A stretch of 43,633 bases of DNA from positions 27,859 through 71,491 of the forward strand of contig NW_003546635.1 in the NCBI RefSeq assembly GCF_000090795.2. Direction: 5' to 3'. The notes beneath the pieces were generated by a model. That model was not told the DNA's origin. It made no database searches and was given only the letters and a program-made list of their open reading frames with translations. The first letter of the stretch is position 1. Every line of letters begins with the position of its first letter. This DNA comes from Amphimedon queenslandica (taxonomy: Eukaryota > Porifera > Demospongiae > Haplosclerida > Niphatidae). The translations under genes were made by a program, and so were the position numbers. Below are positions 10,188 to 19,889 of this stretch, one piece after another.

Positions 10188-11068
10188 AGTGGGACTGCAG
10201 GATTTTTTAGGGTATTTATTGTATGGTGTTAATATGATTGCCTGACCATAATAAAGATGTACCTGTTGTCTAAGAAAATTTATTGACTGAGATATGAGCC
10301 TTCAAAAATGTACTTTTTGCTTCCTTTCAATTTATTTTCTGTCAGTGGGTGTGGCTAAACGTGACATCATAAGAGGCATACATGCAGATAACTCCATTCC
10401 TTTAAAGGGGGAAATGATCCTTTATTCTCATGCCTTGTAATGTAATAGCACTAATTTAAAGATTGGGATCATTAGCTTTTATTATCATAAGCATGCAACT
10501 GCAAGAAAAATTCATGATACCACACTTTGGTAAGTCTTCTTACCATAGGCGGCTGCAGGCCTAAGCATTGCCTAGGCTAAAAATTACTTTTGAAGCAGAA
10601 ACAATGCTATTATAAGATTATTTTTCTGTCTTATCACACCCTTTTAATTATAAATGCCTAAGTTGAGTTGGACCTCCACAGCCACCAAAGCCTCTTACCA
10701 CACCACACTGGTAAATCTGCTTGCTGATTTTCAATTTTTTTCTCGCCGTTGCATGCACTGGATAATGAAAGCTGATGATCCCAATCTTTAAATTAGTGCT
10801 ATTACATTACAAGGCATGAGAATCAAAGATCATTTTTCCCTTTAAAGGAATGGAGTTATCTGCATCTATGCCTCTTATGACGTCACATTTAGCCACAGCC
10901 ACTGACAGGAAGTAATTGATAGGAAGCAAAAAGTGCATTTTTGAAGGCTCATGTCTCAGTGAACAAATTTTTTTTTGACAATAGAAATTGCAACGCATCA
11001 TGACTATGGTCAGGCAATCAGATTAAGACCATAAAAGAAATACCCTAAAAATTTAATGCAGTTACACT
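10188..11068. mobile_element. 881-bp TTAA-flanked palindromic element (Kolobok- or piggyBac-type)
   Basis: Nearly the whole element is an inverted repeat: the left half from AGTGGGACTGCAG and the right half ending CTGCAGTTACACT-like match for roughly 350 bp per arm, with shared blocks such as GAGCCTTCAAAAATG, GGAATGGAGTTATC (reverse complement in the left arm) and AATTTAAAGATTGGGATCAT. It is flanked by TTAA on both sides (10184-10187 and 11069-11072). Removing the element and one TTAA restores the minisatellite in exact 17-bp register. TTAA duplications occur in piggyBac and Kolobok; without a transposase I cannot choose. No coding region. Confidence 0.85.
10544..10690. mobile_element. Small hAT MITE nested at the centre of the TTAA palindrome
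   Basis: A 147-bp unit with left end CATAGGCGGCTGCAGGCC; the reverse complement of the right end is CTTTGGTGGCTGTGGAGG. The flanking octamers are CTTCTTAC (10536-10543) and CCTCTTAC (10691-10698), one mismatch. Its left end closely matches that of the hAT element at 24023 (CATAGGCGGCTACAG), so that element or a relative may have mobilised it. Confidence 0.75.
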
Positions 11069-11660
11069 TTAATGTCACTACTTTCATCTGTCTTCATAAT
11101 ACTGATGTTTGCATGTATTACTGTGTTTTTGTCTTTACTGTCTTTATGTCACTTCTGTCTTCATGTCATTATTATGTTTAAGTAATCATCTCTGCTTTTT
11201 TGTCTCTATTGTCTTTATGTCACTACTGTCTTGATGTCACTACTGTAATTATATCACTAATGTCACACGTGTTTATGTACTACCGTTCTTATGTCACGCT
11301 ATCTTTGTCTTTTCTGTCACTGTTGTCTTTATATCTCTACTGTCTTTATGTCACTACTGTCTTTATGTCAATACTGTCATGATATCTCTAACGTCTTTAT
11401 GTCAGTGCTGTCTTAATTTTACTACTGTCTTCTGTCTTTATGTCTCTACTGTCTCATGTCATTGATGTCTTTCGGTCACTACTGTTTTAAGTCAGTCATA
11501 TCTATATGTCACTTTTGTATTTCTGTCGCTACTGGCTTTATGTTTATGTAGTTCCCTGTTCTCTTTTCTTTTCTCTGTCCTGTACTGTTAAGCTCATGAT
11601 GATGATGATAATGAATCCCAGGCTACTGTCTTAATGGCACTATTGTATTTATGTTTTGAT
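11069..11660 (+). repeat. 17-bp minisatellite, block 4
   Basis: About 30 diverged units, same register and orientation as block 3, decaying after about 11560 where a GATGATGATGATAATGA run interrupts it. Forward ORFs here are repeat artefacts. Confidence 0.85.
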
Positions 11661-12162
11661 GCATATTTATGGGGATTAATTTAGTTGCATCTTATTGGAT
11701 AAATGGTGTCAGAGATACCATAGCAAAATAAAAATGTAAAAATATTTTATCATTTTATGCAGTTATCACACAGTGCCTTATGAACTTAGAGATGGTTTAA
11801 AATCATAGTTGAGTCCTTTTGATGAATACATTGTATACCTAGTAGATTATCAATCGATAAGAAATGGCCAATACTGTAATAATAAGTTGCTATGGAATTG
11901 GTACCATAGTTGGCTGGCGACTGGTGCTGGGTACACTGAAAGTAATTGGCTGGTTTGATTACCAGCAGTATTGTTGGTGTAAAAAATCAATTGCATATAA
12001 CTATAAAAAATGTTACTGACCAATCATTTGTCTGCTGAGGAAAGCAACCTTGCTTTAATGCTTGCTGCAGTCCACTCAGTCCAGTCAGTCCTCAACTGCT
12101 CTTCGGAGTTCACTCCTCAGTAGTCTCAATTCTTCCTTCTCTGCTTCAAGTGCTCTAATGTT
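11661..12162. other. No gene recognised
   Basis: AT-rich to 12050, then a TCAGTCCTCA/CTCAGT-rich stretch (12065-12130) with short imperfect repeats. No coding or RNA gene is supported. Confidence 0.5.
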
Positions 12163-12438
12163 ATGACAAACCTTGATAAAAGTTCTTGTCTTGAGGTGGG
12201 TAGCAGTACATCAGGTAAGTACAAATAATTCTCATGCATTACAATCTATAAAAATAAAGGTTTTTATGAAGATTTGGAAAACCACATGTTTGAAAAAACT
12301 AGAAAAAGTTGTCAAAGACCTTTATCAAATTTTACATTTGAGTTTCTTGAACAGATCAATGAACTGAGCAATATGGGATATGTTGTTTATGTTACTCCTG
12401 AAGGAAATGACTCTAGGACTCAATGGGTGAATACTTAA
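12163..12438 (+). CDS. Possible two-exon small protein, unrecognised
   Basis: Exon 1 (12163-12214) starts at ATG and ends at a consensus donor CAG|GTAAGT. An acceptor AAAG at 12259 opens exon 2 (12260-12438), which stays open to TAA. The 45-bp intron joins the exons in phase (52 nt plus 179 nt, 77 codons with stop). Exon 2 encodes a charged segment and ...GYVVYVTPEGNDS. An unspliced 64-codon frame overlapping the region is less likely because it does not use the consensus donor. I do not recognise the protein. It could be a short exon pair of a decayed transposon gene; composition and phase are the only support. Confidence 0.35.
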
Positions 12439-12864
12439 GGTATAGTCATGATAATTGATGATTAACAATTCAAAAGTCAACACTGTCACTACTTCATAGA
12501 ACAAAAGCAAGCTAGTTCACCTTTGATGCCACAATGAAGAAAAATTTTATTTAACAGCTTAATTTCACCAACAATAACGGATTCACATGCTCATTCAATG
12601 ATTTTTAGCTAGCCCAGTTTATGAAACATAAGAGAAATAGCAGAAAAGTTCCTGCAAAAACTGCAGTGTGTAAAGTGGAATCCTAACCTGACAAACCTGG
12701 GTGCTGGGACCATTTTTGTTCTTTAATGAGAAAAGTGACATCATAGATTCAGAGTCATCACAATACCTACACAAGTCACCTCAATAAGACCCAGAGTAGC
12801 AAAAACTTTTAGAATCTCTATATACGTGGACAAAGAGGAACAGGAATCATAACTTTATCTGAGC

Positions 12865-13218
12865 ATGCTTGATCCTGGGAGCTCTGAAATGGCCATGCAC
12901 TACAAAACCATCCTTGGTGCTCTTGTTCTGTACCACTAGCTTCTAGTGAAAAGTCTGAAACTGGTGAGACTAGCTTCAATCATTGGCCTTGGTCCTACGG
13001 TAGCCTGTCCTTCAAGGTTTGTCTCTTCTGCTTTGTACAAAAAGTACCACCAACTATGTGCTGCTAGTTGTCTTGCACTTGGCATTGATGACTCTATGTC
13101 AGAAGTCTTGATAAGCAATTTGGTTGTATCACTGCTTTATGGAGCTGTGGAGGCAACAAAGAACATGATAAACAGGATCCTAATTCTATGGAAGTCATAT
13201 CAGCCAATGTCACACTAG
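12865..13218 (+). pseudogene. Unrecognised ORF with one in-frame stop
   Basis: A frame from an ATG at 12865 runs to 13218 with a single TAG at about 12937; the part after the stop, from ATG 12946, is 90 codons. It includes a small-residue-rich segment LASIIGLGPTVACPSR followed by ALYKKYHQL and a hydrophobic stretch, with no zinc finger or transposase motif that I know. It may be a chance ORF or a decayed exon. A shorter frame on the opposite strand overlaps it. Function unknown. Confidence 0.25.
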
Positions 13219-15360
13219 TGAATCAAAAAAGCTTGTTTCATTATACATACACATAATGTGTTTAGCAATCAGAGACGTTATGCTATTATGACTTTCATTT
13301 AATTTAGCTTCTTATATAGTACAGTTACTGTTAGGATTTTTTTCAAAAATGATATCAATTTAGGTGTACCTACATGCACATACAGCTTGTATCTGTCAAT
13401 AATTATAATTTGTCCCAAACAGGTAGAAAATGGTAAAGGTAATATATTTTCATTGCAAGTTTACCACATTATTGATTTTTTTTGAATACTTGTCCAGGTG
13501 TTATTTCATAGAGTGTTTTGAACTATTTCAATGTTGAATTATTTGGAACTGCAAAACGTCACTGAGAAGTCTAATGGCGCAGTGGGGCACTTCATTGGGC
13601 TTGGTTTCAAGTTCTTGGATGTTGGAATCAATGAAATGAATGACATCATGTTGCCAAAGTTGAGACTTGTTATGTAATAATTTGCCTAGTCTCAAAACCA
13701 ATATAATAGAAACAGTTACGAACAAAAAGAAAACAGAGACAGACAGAAGGACCTACTTAATAAAAATAAAGTAACAGTAGGGATGAAAGAAAGAATAAGC
13801 ATAAGACACTGCATGAATAAAGTAAGAGCGAGAATAAGAGGAAAGTCACCATTACTATGGAGAGAAGCATGTAATATACCATCACATAATAAGTAAAAAA
13901 GAAAAAATGTAGCTCACGCTACCAATGGAATTGAAGTACAATCCAAAGTACAAATTGTACAAGAACTTATGTAGAGTATGAGACTTTACTATCACTTTAG
14001 AACTGAAGAAATTAGATGAATGCAGAATTATTATATAGTAGCCTATATGTAGGATTGAGGTTGATTTTTCAAGATGGCGGCCCTCTTTATGATTTTGCAT
14101 CAATTATAACCCTTTTATCTTACATTGTACAGCCTCATAAATGGTTTAGATGAGCTTTCCTTCACTGAGAAATTCTCCTCGTACCTTTAAAGTGGACTGT
14201 AATGTAGCAGGAGTATCTCTGGGCCTGAATTCAAATTTCTGCAAAATTCATAAGACTTTTTTTCTTTTATCTTTCTTCTTTTAACCCTCATGTTTCTTTA
14301 CTTGTTTTAAAATCAATCCTACTACTGTTCCATTTTTAATGTTTTTTATGTACTTGTTTATATTGAAGATGTATGGTCATTAAGTAATATTTTATTACAA
14401 TTAACTAAATAGACCAGGCAATTACTACAATCCTCCCCATTTAAGTTAACATTACCGGGGCATAATGATCAACTGGTTTACGATTAAAACTCGACCAACA
14501 AACTATCGGCAGTGAAAAAGTATCTCTCCGAGGAGAGGAGAGCATGGAAATGGAGCTGGATTCATATCACTGGGTTGCAATGGTGAACAAGTAAAGTAAT
14601 GGCCTTGGTTATGAATATCATTATGTGGTACCATGTCCATAGATATATTATCATCTTTACTGGCTCCATATTACGCATCAACATCAAAGGGACCACCTGT
14701 GTAATAATATTCATACTCTATTTAGACAAAACCACAGTGTCACAACTGTTTGGCCACAGTTAAAAAATGATTTGTTTCATTATATTTTAAGTAAAGAATT
14801 GATCCACAACAGTGTAACATCTGAATTGCTACACTGTTAAACAAGAAGGTGCGGTATAAAAGGCGGTGCCCAGGGCATAGTGGCTTCCATTTTTTTACAT
14901 GTAAAAATGTCTGCTCTAGATGATGTTGTTTCTTCAAGGAAAAACGCAGGCAGAGTGGGGTTTTGGTAGCAAAATGAGTTACATTTTACTCCCAACAAAG
15001 ACAAGGACCAGATCTAGTTAGGCTTGATCAAGTTAAGGGGTCTTAGGCACTAAAAGGTGCTGGAAATGCTGTCTCAATTGCTGATTTAGTTGGGAAAGTT
15101 TAGAGGCTCTTTCACATGATACTAGTTGTGCTCAATACTTTAGGTAGTTATAATGTGTTTGAAATTAGTGTTAATATATAAAATAAGGTATGCGTGATGG
15201 GGACGAAGAGCAGCGATTTTGTGCATAATATAGAATGGCTATTGGGACGCACATGTCGTGTCATATGGTTGACCAAAGGGTGATCAATTACAGTCAGGTA
15301 TATTTATTGTTATTAATACTATTTATTATAATAATTATCAAAATTGTATGTATTTATTAT
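13219..15360. other. Long stretch without a recognised gene
   Basis: AT-rich DNA. A 65-codon minus frame at 13528-13725, a 73-codon minus frame at 13882-14103 and a 65-codon minus frame at 14740-14937 show no family resemblance and are probably chance. I found no inverted-repeat-bounded element and no tandem repeat here. It may be old, unrecognisable transposon DNA. Confidence 0.45.
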
Positions 15361-15368
15361 TATTCCTA

Positions 15369-15412
15369 TGGTGACCATAATTGACAAAAGGTACCTTATG
15401 GCGGATTTTTAA
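15369..15412. mobile_element. Solo end of the MITE family seen at 23038
   Basis: TGGTGACCATAATTGACAAA followed by AGGTACCTTATGG... matches, on the opposite strand, the right terminus of the TA-flanked MITE at 23038-23276. No partner inverted end is visible downstream, so this is a truncated copy. Confidence 0.7.
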
Positions 15413-15439
15413 ATTCATTATTACAATAAAAAATATCAA

Positions 15440-15785
15440 GCTGGGAGTGCTGTTAGTCAACAATTGTTTCTAAAGATTAGATAGTAAATTTTTGCATCCT
15501 CAGAAGTAACTGTATGACCTCTCCTGTTGGCCTATAGATGTCTCATGTTGATCCTGACAGTTCCACAATCTTCTTCGAATCCGTGAATAAACATGGAGAA
15601 CTGTAGAAGTTGTTACAAAAGATATGATATCCTTTGTGAGACAGATCTGAAGAAAGGCATGTGACAATAATAGGAAAGGTTCTTCTCTGGATCAGCTTTA
15701 ATATCTTTCCCCAAGTTTGATATTACCAGGTAAGTGATTATGATTATTTTTGTTTTACCAGTATATGTCTTTAAGTTCCAGGCAT
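15440..15785 (-). pseudogene. piggyBac transposase, C-terminal part (split by pogo element)
   Basis: Minus-strand reading from 15784: WNLKTYTGKT, then after frameshifts a block KGYHIFCNNFYSSPCLFTD at 15640-15580. In piggyBac transposases this block is usually a C/F-D-N motif with a catalytic Asp; here the Asp is Asn. The other half of the gene lies at 18085-19714 on the same strand. Joining the flanks across the pogo insertion gives a continuous GGA-TAT-x-TGG-AAC register (Gly-Tyr-x-Trp-Asn), the expected order in this family. Frameshifts and the lost Asp make it inactive. Confidence 0.75.
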
Positions 15786-15989
15786 CCGTATTTCCTCGGT
15801 TAGTACCCGCGGGTACTATTAACTATAGCCAGGAAAGGCTGCGGGTAGTATTTAAGGGCGTAATTTAGTCGAAGGCGGCTATAATATTCGTCTCAGGCCC
15901 CAAGGCCATGCGGTCATTAGAGGGGGGGCGGGCACTGTTTGGAGGCAGTGACAAGATTTACGTGGTTTTACACTGCTTCGAGAAATCAA

Positions 15990-16339
15990 CTTACAAAGGA
16001 AAAAGGTGTAAATACAGAGCACTGTGAGAGTACATCATATTTACAAATCTATATGGACTCCTGTAATAGGCGGAGAGTTAACTGTCATACCAGAGGAAGG
16101 CAATGATCACGATCCCCATACTATTGCTATATTGAAAGATGAAATGATAGTTGGACATGTTCCTCGTGAGCTCCAAAGAATAGTTATTCCTTTTGAGGGT
16201 CTCAAGAAGATCAATAATATGTGAAATAACAGGTCGAAGGAAGCATGGTCTGGGGCTAGAAGTCCCTTGTGCATATAAAATAAATGGAAATTTTAAGTGT
16301 ATTGCAAAGTTACAGAAACTTTTAAAAGACAAAGATTAA
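15990..16339 (+). pseudogene. HIRAN-domain protein inside pogo element, frameshifted
   Basis: HIRAN domains are small OB-like folds that bind 3' ends of single-stranded DNA in HLTF/Rad5 helicases; stand-alone HIRAN proteins are also common in cnidarian and sponge genomes. The first frame (about 16012-16200) contains VHHIYKSIWTPVIGGEL, then EEGNDHDPHTIAILKDEMIVGHVPREL, the typical order of the domain including the conserved D-H-D and V-G-H-V-P-R-E. Near 16195 the reading shifts by one base to SIICEITGRRKHGLGLEVP and ends in LQKLLKDKD at a TAA (16337-16339). A single frameshift therefore breaks an otherwise complete ~110-residue domain. It lies tail-to-tail with the transposase and within the same inverted ends, so it is cargo or a second gene of this element. 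Confidence 0.7.
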
Positions 16340-16470
16340 CAATTGTACAATGAAACTATTACGATTAAGGAAAACACTACATAAAATAACTTGCATGTAC
16401 TATAATAAGTGATAAGGGGAGGACTACTACTGGTACACAAAATAAATAGCACTTACTGTGATTAATACAA

Positions 16471-17844
16471 TTAAGAGTCCTCTATTACGCATTCATTAGT
16501 GTCAACTTGGTCTTTATTTTCTTCATTCAATTCATCTAAGTCAGGAAAAGGGTCAGCAGAATCTAAATCATGAGGCTCATGAAGAGCTTTTGTCTTTGAC
16601 GCAATCAATCTTCCAGCTGCTGCAACTACTTTGCCATCTTTGATGCAATCGATTTTGTGGTTTTCGCCATCCACGCTTACAGAAATACCACACACCTCAA
16701 AAGACTTCGTTATGACTTCTCAAGTCACTGAATTCCATGCTCTCTTTACCCAGCGTAGGCACACAAATTTACTTGGTGTACGAATATTACCACCTGGTGT
16801 ATACAACTTCTTTCCACACACCATCCATTCATTGTACAACTCCTTATAAGCTGTTTTAAATGGTTTATTCCAGCTAACATATGCTGGTTGAACCAGGAAT
16901 GTAAGCCCTCCTGGTATTGTGCTAATGTAGGACTTGGCTTGGTTGGTTACTTTGCTCATCACACTGTCCATTAAATGGCATTCATAGGCATCCCACACAA
17001 GTAATCTTCTTCCAAAGCTCAATGTACCCCAGCCTTGTTTTACCCAAACCTTTGTGAGCACTTTGTTCATCCACCCATTTTTACTATAGGCAACAATGAT
17101 CCCAGGTTCATTATTTAGCTCAGCAATCGGTTGAACACCTTTAAAAACCACAAAAGGAGGTAGCCTGCGTCCATCTGCCATTGCTGTGAGGACAACTGTA
17201 AATCGCCCTTTGTCGTGGCGCGTAGATTGTATTGGTACAAATCTGTCCCAGGTACATGTTACAGTACTTTAGCCTAGCAAGTTCATCCATAGCGGTGTTT
17301 CATCCATGTTGCCAATTAGATGAAGAGGGTATTTCTTTTGATTACGTAGTTGTCTTGTGTGCATAATGAAGAATGTAACCTTTGGCTCCAAATCAGTTGA
17401 AAGACGTTGGCTTACAGCTGTTCTGCTATGCAGAGAGAGAATGCCTTTCGAAAAAACTCTCCAACATCCCACGACTGGCTTGAAAATCAGCATCATCTAA
17501 GATAGCAATGAATCATGAGTTTAGCATGTTTACAATTAAATTTCCAACCTGAAAGTTCAAGGGCTTTGGTTTGAATTGGAGACAGCATTACCCTCAAGTT
17601 ATTAGCTCTCAACTCGCTAATCCATTTCTAAGTTAATAAGCTTGCGGCTTCCACCTGCCATTTTTTTCTTTTCTGTCAAAGTTGGTAGTGCGAGTAAACT
17701 GGCTTTGTTTTTCCACCATGTTCTGGTGCTCTTTTTGTCCACTTTATACTTGGCAGCTGCTCCTTGGTTAGTAGACTTCTCTGTGCAGTCAACAACCTTG
17801 AGCTTGAATGCTGTATCAAATGACCTTTTCTTTCCTCTATCCAT
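16471..17844 (-). pseudogene. pogo-like DDE transposase, broken, third Asp lost
   Basis: The most likely start is the ATG at 17844, giving MDRGKKRSFDTAFKLKVVD, a helix-turn-helix with GAAAKYKVDKKS. After a frameshift around 17500-17600 comes SLHSRTAVSQRL, then GNMDETPLWMNLLG (about 17310-17270), carrying the first catalytic Asp. A TAA interrupts just after it. The main block (17181-16720) has MADGRRLPPFVVFKG, LLVWDAYECHL (second Asp) and VQPAYVSWNKPFK; the family has an Asp where this copy has Tyr. A TGA follows NSVT and the acidic C-terminus (ADPFPDLDEL) continues in frame to 16471. The order and motifs are diagnostic of pogo-type transposases (DDE_1 superfamily). The copy is dead because of the stops, the frameshift and the Asp-to-Tyr change. 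Confidence 0.85.
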
Positions 17845-18084
17845 CTCAACTTCTCTGGATTGTTTTATCACCGTCTCCATCAAGGTCTCCTTTTCGTCCC
17901 AAGTAAAAACTATAATCAAACAAAACGCTAACGTATAAAGCGTGCATGCGCACGTGGCGGGATGAAGGCGTGGTGGGGATACTATTTAAGGGTGGGTACG
18001 GTTTCACTGTAAGTGGTTGACAATGTGGACGCTATTCGAGGGAGGACACTATTCGATGTACGAGTACTAATTGAGGAAATACGG

Positions 18085-19714
18085 TATCCACTTTCTGACT
18101 TAGCCAATACCTAAGCTTTGTTTCCCCATTTAGTTGGTTTTTGGGGCATATACTGCACAAATGAGAATCTTCTCTTGAATCCTATGATGCTTTCATCAAC
18201 AGAAATGACGTGTAGTGAGGTAATCAGATTTCAACAGATGGACGACTTTATCAAGCATTGGTCATATCTTATACAGCTGGTCATAATGTGGATCTCCTTT
18301 AGATGGTTGTTGACGAGAGTCATGTAAATGGAGAAACCTCAACAATAAATCAAATCTTGATGCAGACATTAGAGAAGAAAAGGTAGAGTTATAGAATGGC
18401 TACTTTGCATTCCAATATGACCTATAAATAATTATATTTAATAGTAATAATAGTAATAGCATTGTAACAATAGTCATAAATTGGATTTGTAATTGTAATA
18501 ACGGATTTGTATTATAGTAGAAAAGTCATGTTACTGGTATAATATGTAGCAACAGCATAAGTGTCTGTATATTTGTACCTCATGCTGGGATATCGTTATA
18601 TTCCCATTGTAATGAAGATAGCAAACATTATATTGATTTCTTCCTTTCTCATTGGATGTCTCCCTAGGTCATGAGCCCGGGCATATTTACGTGCTTTGAG
18701 ATGGTCTTCATTATCTTCCAAGTACTGGTTACTGATCTCACTGATTCTGTCAGAATCAATTCCTTCACCTCTTCTGTCATAAACTAGTTGAAGATATCAA
18801 TAGGTGAAGTGCCATTCATATGTACTTAAACTCCTGGTGTGCCAGTAAATGGAATGCCTTTGATAGTATAAAACATGTTTTTATGAGCTACCTTATAATG
18901 TATTATATACCTGTTGACTGCGCTGATACTGTAGAAGCAGTTGATGGAACAGTAGTATTTGGTGGTGTTGTAAATACAGGTAATTGTGTGAACTGGGTTG
19001 ATAGTGTAGCTTTTGAATGTGGTTCGACAGTGCATATAATTCAGTTAGTGCTGTAGCAAGACAATTATGAGCTTACCAATTGGTGACGGAATTGCGTAGG
19101 TGTTTGTTGGCTGGGATGATATTGTAGCTCTCAATGGTGGTTGAACTGTGGATGTAATTAGTTTGTGCTATAATAGGACAATTTTGAACTTACCAATTGG
19201 AGGTGGTGGTCTATTTTTGTTTGAGCTGGTGATTGTTGGCTCTGTGGCTGTAGTTATACATCATACATTGCTTGTTAGAATTAAACCTTACGTAATATTT
19301 CTAATCATTATTTTAGTAAACACAAAATGTATATTATACTTACTTGTATGTCTGATCAGGCTAGAAGAAATACAAGCCACGAAAGAGCCTGCATTTATTG
19401 TGTCGAAATAATTTTTATATGTTTATAATAGTTACTGTATCTACCTAAAGTAGTGCTAGGAATACTTGTAGTGCTTCCTGCAACTGGTGAAGGTATCGGA
19501 GGTGGACTGGACAGATCTGTGCAGTGTGTAAACTGGAGTTATGATTGCTAACATAGCCTACTGACGTTGGTTGCTGTATCATCATCAAAGTCTTCGATGT
19601 ATCCATCAAACTCAGAGTCTGAACAGCTATCATCGTTTCGTAAAGCATCAAGTAGTCTAGTAGGACTTGGGGATCACTGGGCAGTGCTTCAGAAGCTCTC
19701 CTCTTGCGAGACGC
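18085..19714 (-). pseudogene. piggyBac transposase, N-terminal part with exon remnants
   Basis: The likely start is the ATG at about 19714 (MASRKRRASEALPSDPQ). After a one-base shift it enters an acidic segment DDSCSDSEFDGYIEDFDDD, typical of piggyBac N-termini. The 18830-19440 region holds repeated short exon-like pieces ending PPPPIG or SPIG directly before GTAAG donors on the minus strand. The conserved core reappears at 18790-18090: HPMRKEEINIMFAIFITMGI then RYPSMR, RFDLLLRFLHLHD, VDESIIGFKRRFSFVQYMP (first catalytic Asp) and WGNKA-VLAKSESG. It is cut at 18085 by the pogo element and continues at 15785. Several frameshifts and stops are present. Confidence 0.75.
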
Positions 19715-19889
19715 CATTTGCAAATGATCTTTCAGGTGCTGGACAAACCGCTCAGCTATGGCTGTTGCCAAGATAGCACTCGCGTTGCTAGCCCACTGCT
19801 ACACCCATGCTAGCTCGCCGTGTGGCATCATTAGCCATTAAAAAGTTAATGAATTTATGTTGGTACAAGGTTGTTTTAGCAATATTATC

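Larger units (their letters stand above)
15786..18084. mobile_element. pogo-type DNA transposon inserted in piggyBac gene
   Basis: The ends CCGTATTTCCTCGGTTAGTA (left) and, reverse complemented, CCGTATTTCCTCAATTAGTA (right) are inverted repeats. The right flank begins TA; the left flank shows only T where TA is expected, consistent with a one-base deletion in the duplicated TA. Inside, on the minus strand, is a pogo-like transposase and, on the plus strand, a HIRAN-domain ORF. Both flanks are piggyBac transposase coding DNA in matching register, so the pogo insertion is the younger event. Confidence 0.85.

Noticed and set aside
9850-10245. 131-codon plus ORF with hydrophobic segments resembling a membrane protein
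   Set aside because: Hydrophobicity comes from the repeat peptide; the ORF runs out into the TTAA element.
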